From Metridium senile (Eukaryota; Cnidaria; Anthozoa; Actiniaria; Metridiidae), in contig OX459105.1 in the NCBI GenBank assembly GCA_949775045.1, forward strand, positions 15,958,227 through 16,022,226: a stretch of 64,000 nt of DNA, read 5' to 3'. A program made the translations under genes and the position numbers. Below the pieces are notes generated by a model. That model had not been told where the DNA came from, made no database searches, and was given only the letters and a program-made list of their open reading frames with translations. Shown piece by piece: positions 1 through 10,832 of the stretch. Numbering within the stretch: the first letter of the stretch is position 1; every line of letters begins with the position of its first letter.

Positions 1-990
1 TGAAGCCAGTAATCTGTGCTTGAGCTCTCTTGGAGGCCGTCCTTCGTTACGAGAGTTGTAGATATAATCTTTGTGCGTTGAGGAACTGTTTCGCTGACAT
101 CTTTACACCATGTTGCACAGTCATGCAAAAACGTTGTCTTGTTCAAAGTTTCGGGTTCACTTAAAACAGATCTGTCGACTTTCATCAGAAGCTTCATGTC
201 AGTTGGATCGGTGGCGTGTTCATCTAGCTCCCAAACGCTTACATGGCGTACGTTCTGGGTATTCAGAAGAAGAGTAGAGGCACTACTGCGAAACGATTCC
301 AGCAGAGTATCTACGTCTTGCTTATTATACTGTTTGTCACAGATTTCGCTTTTGCTGTGGCGAAAAGGAAAGCGAAATAGAGTACCGTTGAAGCTGAAAG
401 GCACTTGTCCGCTGACATCACAGTCAAACACACCATCATAAGGCTTAAATTGCTCTGGATAGCAAAGAAGAGTGTTTCTATTATCTCCTAGATTTAGTTT
501 AATCCCAGGATGCGATGGGTTTTGTATGAAATTGCCAAGATGCTTGGTGTCAGGGTCGAAAAATACAGCATATTTCGAGCTCACAAAACTTGGCGTGTCA
601 GTAAAGTGGTACACAGAGTTGAAACCCAACCCAAATCGACCGATCTTCTCCAGATCCTCCTTTTTTGTTGCTCCAGCGAGTTTGTTGATGTTTTCAAAAT
701 CCTTGGATGTGAAACTGGCATTGTTATAAGCTAACAAAGCTGGACCCTGTGCTTCCTTCATTCCTTCGGCCAAAACCCTCTTCGTCGGGTGGTGTCTCCA
801 GTCGACAAGAAACTTCACTTCGGTGGCTTCAGCATCGTCAGCATTTTGTACAAGTTCCTTGAAGACTCCTGCTCCCTCCTTATATTCATCTAGAATATTC
901 TTTAGACGCGTTGTTATAGGCTCGTATGGACCGGCTTGTTCAAAGCCTAGGATCTCAGGTGAAGTTACGCACTGACTCATGGGAGGAACC
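1..990 (-). other. Second sacsin-type ATPase module (partial)
   Basis: Reading leftward from 990, the frame gives the start of a second Nov/HSP90-like module after a linker ending in NLGVPPMSQCVTSPE. Motifs in order are QNADDAEAT (Mg/ATP asparagine), GPALLAYNNASF, GRFGLGFNSVYH (glycine box) and YAVFFDPDTKHLG. The same order occurs in the first module at 5868-4400, so the gene encodes at least two tandem modules. The domain is cut by the window edge. Confidence 0.88.
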
Positions 991-3900
991 CCAAGGTTAA
1001 ACGCTGTAGCATTAGATATACTCTCGTCAATCAGGCTAAGTTCACACAGCTCTGGAAGCATCTGAAGTTCTAGAAAGTTCCCACGTAGCCAGTCAGCGTC
1101 ACAAAAGGTACTCTCTGATAGCGGAACAAGCTTTAAATTCGCGGGATCGTTCATCACAGGAACGTAAACATTGTCACGCAGTTTTGTATCCAGTGGACCA
1201 CTTCGGACAATCCAGTGAAGAATATCGAGCGCGAGCTGTTTATCCCTATCGATCACATCTCGGTTTGCTTCTACACTGTCGTGCTTTACCTTGATTTCAT
1301 GAAGAACATCTAAGAGATTATCAACAGAGAAGGAGGGCTCAACTCCATTCATTGTGAAAAAATCAAAGAGTTCTTGCATCTCATCGGGAATAGTGTATAG
1401 ATATGGCTTAAGATCAAAGTTCGTTTGTCTTGTATGTGCAACTTTGTTTGGGGAAGAAACCCCATTGCCATTCCATATCCAAGGGAATTCAGCTTCCTCT
1501 AGTTCAATGATGCCCTCATCGTATTCTGCAAAACTCTCGTAGATTAATTTCAACATCCTCCAAAATTGATCTTTGTCTTTCCTTTGCAATGATTTGACAT
1601 CAACTTCTGTGCAAGCAATTCTCAGCTGTTCAAATACTTTACAACTCTCTGGAGTCTCGTTCCAATTGAATGCCTTCAGTTTGTTTATGGAAGGTTCGTA
1701 TTGCAATACTGCCATGACAGCTCCAACGATAGAAGAATGCTGCAAAGATACCACTTCGTTTGGTCGTAACAGCCGATTTCCAACCGGCATCCATGGCATG
1801 CACTTGGGATACCCGTTGGGACGCTTTTCTTTACACGACACCCATTCTACGTCTTGAAGGTAACTTCGGAGCACTGTGTTTGTATTTCCAACTGTTCTTT
1901 CCAATAGATCAGGATATTCCTCTAAAAACTGCAGTAGTGCCAGTGCTTTCCTGTTTTTCAGGCCAAAGTTGAAACATTGGAAATCATCAACAAGATGCAC
2001 CACGTCGTCTTCATCGAGAGTGTTCTTCAGTCCCAGTGCTCTCAACTGCACTAGAACATCATCCTTAGCGAACTCGTTAACGGGGAATTTCCCAACCTCT
2101 TCTTCAAACAAGCGCTTGTTGAATTGGTTTCTGGGATCAAAAAGATCTTTTGGGCTTGACAAAGTTTTCTCACCAGCGTCTACAAAGTCCAAGTGAGATA
2201 AATATTCACAGAAGTCATGTTTTTCATTTCGAAATACATCAATTCGGCGAAGAACCCAACACATCAGAGATGTCACTTGTTGAGTTGTGTAGCTTGATAG
2301 GTATGGGAATATTTCTTGGGTTAGAAACTGTGCCATGGTCAGCGGCGGAAAGCTCAGAATGCTCAACAACAAATGATAACTTGAACCGTCTTCTACAGAT
2401 AGAATAGTGCTTGCGTTCTTTATCTTTATGGAAATTTGATTTTCCAATCCACGTGGGGCTGTGAAATGCTTATTCTGAGCGCTGATAAATGAGGTTCTGT
2501 CAATGGCTTCATAGATTGGCAAGGACTTGAGGAATCGTTGGCTATCTCCTGATAAATTTGTTCTCAGTAAACTTAGAAACTCGCGAAGGCTTCGCCTCTC
2601 TTTGATAGTTGATCTCGTGATTGCAGCCATGCATCGTTGTGATCCAACATTTCGAAGCACTTTCAGAACTCCTTCGGGTGAGGCATCGGCGACGTACGTG
2701 GAAACGCAAGCATGTTGCTTCATATAAGAAGGAATGTTAGGTAGAACATTGATGCCAGCTTTCTTCAAAAGTGTTATGACATCACTGAGTAGTGATGTAC
2801 CCTCGTTGTTTACTTGTCTGATGGTTTTTGTTACGCTTGTCAACTTTACTAGGGTTCTGTGCTGGGCTGAGGAGCATTCTATGATTGGAAAACCATCAAA
2901 CTGTGATAAATCGTAAGGAAAGTTCTGATTTAACCATTTCCAGAGCTGCTCTAGCCATGCTAAAGACGGGTGGCCACCTTGTGATGGGTGCCACACCACC
3001 GGGTCAGATGACAGGAAAAACTCCTTGGGAAGCACTTGCCTTAAAAGACTTACGACAGTTTGCGGTTCCAAATGGACGAGTTGAAGAGCAGAGTTATGGA
3101 GCTTGGTTAACGAAGATAGTACGTTTGCTTGTATTCCTGGATCAAGAAATCTGGACTCCATGCCAGGCAAAAGTGTCATCCTGTTGCGTTGGTTTTCAAC
3201 GTAGACCACATCAATTGGATTACATTGACTTCCCACTTTAAAAGAGCTGAAACAACCATTGGCTAGAGGCAGCAGTGCAATACCGTTCAAGTCAGCATAA
3301 TTCTTCAAGTCTTTGAGAATGTATTCAAGCATGACGATCTTTTCTTGAGGATTCATAGAATTCATGTCCCATGATGCTTGTCGGTTCTTCTTTAGAAGAG
3401 CGCGGAAATACATTGGTGTTACTGTTTGAGCGTACGGTAAGTAGAAATCTACATGGGGAGGTAAGTAGACAACAGGCTCGTCGGCAAGTTGCAAGACTTT
3501 TTGAACAACACTTCTGGAACTGTCAGCAGAATTTGGATTTGGTCTATAAAATACAGCTTGATGTAGACTCAACCACTGCCCTCCGCTAGAACTTGACCAG
3601 AAGACGCTCTTGCTAAGTAAGCACTTAAAAACAGCATCGATGATATCTTTCCAATGCTTGTGTACAAATTGTTTGTCCGGCCAACACTGGTAGAACGTTT
3701 GTATCATATCCTGAGAGACAGGTCGAGGTAGATGAGTGGTCATGTCTTGGAGGAGAGTTGCATAAGCCTCAGATCCAACGTATTTCATAAGATCGACATT
3801 CCATTCCGCCATATCGTCGTTTTGGCATTCCGGTCCTGGCCATTTGAGACCACGACGGTTATCAGTAAGCCCAAAGTATCCGTGGATATGGACTGGATAT

Positions 3901-5868
3901 CCCGTTTTTGAGTCTGCATCAGGTGGAAGTGGAAGAAAGCAAAATAGTCTTCCACCACTTTTTCTGATGTTTCTTCCTTCTTCGACAGTGAGTGGAGCAG
4001 CAAACCCAATCCAAGGAAGCAAGTGCAACGTTAGAGCCTTCTGGCGCGTCTTTGATTGGCTGTCGCCTATTCGATTGTGAGTTAACCATTTCTCCTGTTT
4101 TTCCCCTGTAGCACTGTCAAAGATCTGAATAACCATTTCAAGGTTGAGCTGCAATACTGCTTTGGTTTCATTTTCCCATTGAGGAACTTGACGCAATAGG
4201 CTTTGCCTTTGCTCTCGAACTTTAGCCCGACAGCATTTGTGTAGACGTACACTGAAAACAAGCTTTTCTGGTTGAGTGTCGGTTGTTTCGTATATGCTAA
4301 TTTCCTCGATGTTCTTCAGGAAAAGAAGAATAAGCGATGCTTCCTCCTTGAGAGACTGGAATAGAGCTCGAACTTTGCTTGTAGAGTAATTCTTTTGCGA
4401 AAGCTTAGATGCTTCGTTTCTCAAAGGAAATCGAAAGAGAGTTCCCTTCACGAACGATGGAGATATTTGGTAACCCAAAACATCTTCAAAAGGCGAAAAC
4501 TGATCATAGCAGTCCTGGAGGAGAGGTTTGCTGAGATCAAACTGTTGACCTGTTTCTTTCTTTCCAAAGTATACTTCGTGGGGGTCCAAGAAAGCGAGTC
4601 GATCGCCGCTGACGACGCTTGGTAAATCTGGAAAAATAAAATATCATTTGCTATATCTAAATTGCAAATTCGTTCTCTATGAATAAGATCAAATATAAAT
4701 AGCGCACTATACATATGTCTCAGTGCGCTTAGAGTGGTAAACATATGATAGTGATCAAACTAATGTGCGTATATATACAATGAAATTTAAAATATTTAAG
4801 AGTCACTAAAAAATAAATGTGTTTAAAACGATCAAGTGATGGGGAACTTTTTATAAATCTAATTCTAGTAAATTGTTCCATAATTTTTGGGCAACAGCAG
4901 AAATTGACACGTAATACAATAGTAAGGAGTAAAAGATTCTGTGCATAAGTGCTACATCATGGTCCAGCTGAGTTGATTATGCAATATTAAAATAGTCATA
5001 TAGCGTAGCCCAAAATACAATTGCTTCAATTGAGGAGTAGTCTTTGGTTTGTTTAAAAGTACTGCGCATGCGTTACCTGTCACGTGATATATCGAGTTGA
5101 ACCCAATGCCAAAACGTCCAACCTTTAAAGGCTCGTCCTTCTTGTTGCTGTCCATGAGACTCTCCAGTCCGCTCCAGTCTTCCTCTTTAAATATGGCATT
5201 ATTGGACGAGTACAAGGCGGGGCCCTGGAACTTAGCAAGTTCAGGATTTAAAAGAGAAGCTGTTCCGTAAGGTTTTTGGCGGGAATCCAACAAAAAAGAT
5301 ATTGAAGTGGCGGATGCATCGTCTGCATTTTGAATTATCTCCTGTATATAAGATATCAAATAATGATTAACTGCTTTATTCTCTCATTTTGGTGTCCACG
5401 CTTACGCAAGCTTTACCTAGCTCATGGGCTTCCTGTCTCGAATATTATTAGTCTCTGTCAACGATAACACAGGAAGCCCAATTTCGGGAATAAATGACGG
5501 TAGCTATGATGCTGCGGAGTGAATACACTACAGTTTGATGTTATCTAGCACCGTTGTACGATTTGACAAAAGGCGCATTTGAACAGGGATCATCTGCATT
5601 CAGAGTAAATTCAAATGTATTTTATATTGTTACTAATAACATTTGTCCGTCCTTGAGTGCGAATTTGTAAATATTTTGATAACAATCAAGTCCTGTGCAA
5701 ATGCGCCTTTTGTCAAATAGAACAGCGGTACTAGATAACGTGAAACTTGTGTTACATTTGAATGTAACGCAATCCTTACCTTGAGTATTTGTCCACCATC
5801 TGGATATCGTTCCAATATGCTTTTGATTACACTGGTCAAGGGAGGAACCCGCTGACCATAAGACCTCC
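1..5868 (-). CDS. Sacsin-like protein, 5' part (runs off the left edge)
   Basis: Three minus-strand exons are visible: 5868-5780, 5341-5077 and 4627-1. The last stays open to the edge (about 1,540 codons). All junctions are GT-AG and phases agree (0, then 1). Exon 1 reads YGQRVPPLTSVIKSILERYP and continues into EIIQNADDA, GPALYSSNNAIF and VGRFGIGFNSIYHVT. Exon 3 continues DLPSVVSGDRLAFLDP. These are the ATP-binding (Bergerat/Nov) motifs of sacsin. After about 1,200 residues of helical linker a second copy begins near position 990 (GFEQAGPYEPITTRLKNIL, LVQNADDAEAT, KIGRFGLGFNSVYHFTDTPS). Sacsin-family proteins are large intracellular chaperone-like proteins, often expanded in cnidarians and sponges. 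The exon with the start codon was not found upstream of 5868, and the acceptor there (5870-5869 or 5866-5865) is uncertain. I am confident of the family, not of orthology to vertebrate sacsin. Confidence 0.93.
5530..5750. mobile_element. MITE-like inverted repeat in sacsin intron
   Basis: Inverted arms of about 50 bp share ATTTGACAAAAGGCGCATTT. The left copy is at 5560-5579 and the right copy near 5698-5717; the outer part GTTATCTAG(C/T)ACCG is also shared. No coding capacity is seen. It lies in the intron between the first two recognised sacsin exons. Confidence 0.75.
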
Positions 5869-5979
5869 CTTAAAATAGTGTAATAAATACATAAGTTATA
5901 TTATTGAAAACCATGAATGACATATACCTTTGCATTACTTTTGCAAGTAAACAAATAGTTTACAGTAAAACTACTCGAA

Positions 5980-6172
5980 CCAAGGCCACCCAAACAAATT
6001 TTTCACAAATCATCCAACCACGTCCAAGTATATAAACAATAGAATTATGGGGAATTTACGATTCAGAACATTTTATTGTCGAAATACAATATCAAAGTGT
6101 TAAGAAAAAATACCAGAATTATCTTGTACAGGGATTAAATAATTTGTGAAAACTTTGTTTGGGTGGCCTTGG
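5980..6172. mobile_element. Short inverted-repeat element
   Basis: Arms CCAAGGCCACCCAAACAAA (5980-5998) and its complement ending at 6172 enclose about 130 bp of AT-rich DNA. It looks like a non-autonomous DNA transposon. It sits just upstream of the sacsin-like exons. Confidence 0.7.
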
Positions 6173-6189
6173 TTTGTGTGGACGCACTG

Positions 6190-6365
6190 TAATATATAGG
6201 TAATATAATGATATTTGTAAAAAAAATGGTGACTTAACTTTACTGACAGACGTTTCGTCGGAGTAAAAGAGTTAGACCAAGGATGACAAAGGGCTAAAGC
6301 TTGAAACGTCAGTAAAGTTAAGTGAACATTTTTTACAAATTTAATTATATTACCTATCGTTTATA
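6190..6365. mobile_element. Dispersed palindrome family (TTAACTTTACTGACGTTTCG), copy 1
   Basis: Contains GGTAATATAATGA, then TTAACTTTACTGAC, a central part with GGGCTAAAGC, and the inverted AGTAAAGTTAAG and ATATTACCTATCG. Related copies lie at about 8525-8600 (partial), 55962-56105 and 63045-63155. The shared ends and dyad symmetry mark a repeated, probably non-autonomous element. Confidence 0.75.
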
Positions 6366-6851
6366 TCAAACACCGACGCAGCCCGGAGTACTAGTTTACT
6401 CCCTAGTTTCCATAAATAGTTTAATAGCTAGTTTAGCACTGCCACATGAAAGAACTATAATAAATTGACATTCATGCAAAGTTTCGCTGCTCTGTGCAAA
6501 ATAAAATACTAATGAAGTTGTGCTGAATTAAAAATGTAAAGATTTGTATGTAGTTTTCTGTACAGGGCTTTGTTTTGGTGTTTTCTTATGGCTTCTTGTA
6601 AATTTAATCTCTTTTTCTCAAACTTTCACAAGTTATTGTTAAAGAGAATGTCTATCCTATGATAGCTTTGTTTTCCATACATCAACAATTAGTTGGTGGT
6701 CACTATGACAAAGGTCTATGACATGTCTAGTCAATATGTAAATTTATATTTGAATGAGATAGATAATGATGATGATGTCATGCTGTGCAAACTACTCTAG
6801 TGTAAACAATCATTATTGAAAATTCATTCATTATACACAGGTTACATTACA

Positions 6852-7480
6852 GTCAAACAAGCTCACGCGTTGACCCCTAGAGTCGATTAATCAAATCATT
6901 AGTCGATTATTCGTTTTATTTGTGCGAATGGGATTAACCGAATATTGCAATATTCAAACAAAGAATCAGTTCGAAATTCGACTTGTGATTTGATAAAATA
7001 AATCAGATAAAACAAAGGTGGGTAAAAACCTTGGAGAAGAAGTCTCTCTCAAATTTCATGACCATGAACGCTGGAGTTTTCGAGCTTCAATTTCAATCAC
7101 TTGACGATTATTAATGTTATCGTTAGTAAACTCCTGGTATTTTCTGCTTCAAGTGTCTTCTAGACTTCCAGTTAAATATTCTCGATTGAAGGAATCAAAT
7201 ATCTTTGTTAGATAAACAACTATTGCTTAGTAAAACGATATCTTGTCGAATAGTATTCGATAAATGCCTTCCTTGCACGTAAACACGGAAAAGATTCCTA
7301 GCGGCCAAGCTTTCTTGGTCTTCCTGTGTTAATCATTAACCAATCAAAATTTGAATTTGATTTGAATTTTGCACTCTTCGTTTTCGACGATGCAAAATTC
7401 AACTGAAAAATGAAATCGATAATCAAACATTCAAATAATTAATCAACTCTAGGGGTCAACGCGTGAGCTTGTTTGACTAT
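6852..7480. mobile_element. TIR transposon relic, 0.63 kb
   Basis: The left end AGTCAAACAAGCTCACGCGT and the right end ACGCGTGAGCTTGTTTGACT are exact complements. The match continues inward through GACCCCTAGAGT. The flanks suggest a TA target duplication, typical of the Tc1/mariner superfamily. No open frame is seen, so it is non-autonomous. Confidence 0.8.
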
Positions 7481-7481
7481 A

Positions 7482-7986
7482 AATAGTAAAACTTTGTTAA
7501 CAATTAATTATCATTCTGTATTATAGTAGTGGTCATGATTTGTAAATTACATTAGCCTTCATTTTGGTACACATATTGTTCAGATCCCAAATACCACTAT
7601 TTTCTATTTCAGTAGAAGCTTGTAATGAATGCCTCAGAACACTGCGTTACTTACAGTATATAAAGTATATCCAAAACATTGTTGTAGGTAGGAATAACCA
7701 TAATAGATACGTTTGTTTCTTCCACTCTCATATTTATGAAATCAAATAGCGCGTCTTTATATAAGTTTTTGCTTGCATGAAAATGAATTCCTTTCTAACG
7801 ACGTTTTACTATTTTCAGTTTCATGTTGGACAACCTTTATGGAAACAGCAGTAAACAAAACACCTAAAGAGTGCACTATTTTATATAATTATCACTAGAT
7901 AAAACTTATGAAGTTTAATGCGCATTTGATCGATCATATTTCACATGTTAAAATGGGCAATATAAGTATTAAATATTATTATTATT

Positions 7987-8039
<53 letters not shown>

Positions 8040-10185
8040 TATTATTATTATTAATTCTACAGAAGCAGGACTTTTCCAGATTATAAAACAAAATACAACA
8101 AAGTTATGGATGAATTTACATATGGTAATTTTTTAGATAGTTATAGCTTGACCCCTAGGTAGTCTGCATAACTGAATGTTTAGTGGTTTCCTATGTTGCT
8201 AAATAAGCCCAGTTTTAAATTATTCTACAATGGTTTTAAATATATGCTGACGATAACATATGTACTATTATTTTAGTCTCTGATTCCACATCAGAAATAC
8301 TCTAAATATTTTATAAAGTCAAAATGTTTGGCTTTTTCTCCGTATTCCGTCACAGTCTACGCAATTCAATAGAAACAACAAAAGACCCAAATTAAAGTCA
8401 AACAATTAACGAAATTATATCAAATGTGAACTCCCTAGATAAATTATAACTTATTTTGGAGTAAACATTAAGTTAAATATGTTTAAAATAATATAAAAAA
8501 GAAGAAAATCTAACAAATACGGTGCGTAATATAATGAAATTTGTAACACCGTTAAAAATGTTAACTTAACTGACGTTTCGTCCTTTAGCCCTCACAAATA
8601 CACTAGGTTACCAGTATTGTGGCGTGCTTTTATGATTTATATATAATTCGCAGTAAATTTCTTGTTACTGCTTATTCTTCTTACCCGCGACCTGTCTGTT
8701 CATGTTGATCGCCTGGTGTGGTTTACATCTTTAAATCTGAAAGAACAGAAGGAAATGTTACTGACTTACAAACATTAAAAGTTGCCTGATGCAAGCACAT
8801 GAAATAAAAAGTTTACACACTACAAGAAGGACAGATCGCCTGCAGAATGGACCTGAAATCGTCCAGTTAAGCCGTCTCGTGTAAAAAATGAGACGAATTT
8901 TAATTCGTTAAAACAATGTTAAAACAATGTTAAAACATTGTCTGATTGGGGTCAGTCAGCTTCAAATCGAAACATCGTTAAAAAATTTGTTTAAAAAAAC
9001 AATAGAGTCATTCCAACCCATTTCCCTAAACCTAACCAAACAATAGCAGACGGGTGCTGTATTAGGAGGCCAACGAAAACGCAACTTTCGACTTGTGCTG
9101 TCTGATCTGATTGAATCGATATAAGACAAACTAATTTATGAGCTTTTATAGACGTTTTTCCCGTCGATATCATGTGCTCGACCTCTAGAGTTTTGATTAA
9201 AAAGTGCCTATGATCAATGTTTAATTTGCAAAGTCTATTGATCTAGCTTGCACTCTAATGAATGTAGGACCGGCTGTATCGATGGAATTAATCGATAAGA
9301 TGCACAGCATATTTAAAAACAAAGTTCTCACTTTGGATTCAGTATTAAAGAACGACAATATAATTCTGAAATCAATCAATGATCGCTAGTGATTTTGGAC
9401 ACGTTTCACCGAGTTTAACCCCTTCTTGTCAACAAAAATCATTCAGAAATTGTCCATTGATCGTCTGAGTAAGACCGATCTTTGCTATTCACATCGATGG
9501 GAAATAGTTACCTAAGTTCAGACATCGAAATTTTGTCGAGGCGAATCTGATTGCCTTTGAGTCCGAGCTAACCTGGTTTTTCCAAACCTTTAAGTTTTTT
9601 TAGTGTCACGTTAAAACACACATCGTCTCCTGGCACTGAGCAAAATAGCTGACATCTTATATAGTTATCGGCCTTTTCTTAGCCGCTGGCCTCGAAAGAC
9701 AGTTACATTTGACGCTACAAAAGTTCGAACTGGTCCTAACATTTATCACTGGATATTCAAGAAGATAAAGAGTATACCATACCTTCGATTGCATTCAAAA
9801 TACACAATCCAAGATCACTGTTTCCCCAACGAAGACCTTCGCCAACAAAGCAAACATGCCATGTCTTCTGAGAAATCTATTTAAAGCCGCCAATGAAAAG
9901 CGTCTATTCATAAATCGGAAGTGAAGTTTGCATATGTAATGAGTTATTGGAAGTTACTTACAGTTAGTGGAATTCCGGAAGTTATGCTAATATGATTATG
10001 AACCACAGGGAGCCCAATCAGAGAGATAACAAAATAACCATAGAAAAACTAATAAATTTCACTGAAGATAGCGAATGGAAAGTGCTCAAAATGTGATTGT
10101 GGATAGAACCTTACAAAAGAAGAAAGACTACAGTAACATCAAAGAAAAAGAAGTGACTTTATTTCTGATGCAATGGTTTCTATGT
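7482..10185. other. Intergenic DNA, no gene recognised
   Basis: Apart from the triplet-repeat element at 7968-8165 and a partial palindrome copy near 8525-8600, I see no coding signal, RNA gene or clear repeat. The short open frames at 7564-7749 and 8991-9173 lack recognisable motifs and splice-flanked structure. Confidence 0.5.
7968..8165. repeat. (ATT/ATC)n tract with conserved 125-bp tail, copy 1
   Basis: A triplet tract, (ATT)n then (ATC)n then (ATT)n, is followed by CTACAGAAGCAGGAC and a tail ending TTATAGCTTGACCCCTAGGT. The same tail follows the pure (ATT)n tract at 26034-26275 in an FGF-like gene intron. The unit therefore behaves as a dispersed element whose microsatellite is part of it. 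Confidence 0.7.
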
Positions 10186-10189
10186 ATAG

Positions 10190-10300
10190 AATGTTAGAAT
10201 GTTGTGGTAGTGTGCGAAAAAAGTGTACCGGTAGTGTGGGAGACTCCTCGCTTTGTAGAAACGAGCTAGTTAGATGTACGTTGTAGGGAAGACGAACGGT
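10190..10300. repeat. Diverged unit of the 81-bp minisatellite
   Basis: AGAATGTTAGAATGTTGTGGTAGTGTG, then GAGACTCC and AACGAGCTAGTTAG, match the 81-bp unit found at 32.4-33.2 and 35.2-35.6 kb. It lies beyond the 3' end of FGF-like gene A, as equivalent sequence does for genes B and C. Confidence 0.6.
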
Positions 10301-10334
10301 GAGCTTACAATGATAAAGAAGTTTTAACAGCTCG

Positions 10335-10500
10335 CATCAGAAATACCGTATGCAATCTTGAAAACAATGCCATTACCATATATATGGTATTGTAGGTGAG
10401 AAGAAACAAAAGACATTGATTAGCGAGCGAGATTGTTTTCCTTTTTTTAACAGGTTGAGATTGCAACAGAACAATAGGCATATCTTTGATACGTTGCCAG
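10335..10500 (+). repeat. Dispersed repeat, also inverted at 47070-47215
   Basis: About 150 bp, including CCGTATGCAATCTTGAAAAC, TACCATATATATGGTA and TAGCGAGCGAGAT, recurs in reverse complement in an intron of the oxidase gene at 47070-47215. No coding content is seen. Confidence 0.75.
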
Positions 10501-10832
10501 ACAATTATTCACGTGTCTCTATCATTGCAGGCTCAAAGTTCGTCTAGCTTCAATGGAAAGGCCCGGTTACCTTTCAAGATGGCGCAGGGAACTGTGAATG
10601 GAATTATTCAACGTTCAACGTACTGATCCAATAAAAATCCGCTCAGGCTCTTTATACTTGTGTTTTTAATGCTAAATATTCCGTTACATCATATCTTCGA
10701 TATAGTTAAGCTTCTATAACACTCTCTACCTTATACAGATATGTCAAACATGGTTATTAAAGGTCAGTCAGCTATTTTACTTTACATTATTTTATATATT
10801 GACTGTTTTATAACGTAACCACGTTATGGTAA

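Noticed and set aside
139..4625. Plus-strand frames over the left end (up to 118 residues)
   Set aside because: Shadows of the minus-strand sacsin-like exon, which carries the recognisable motifs.
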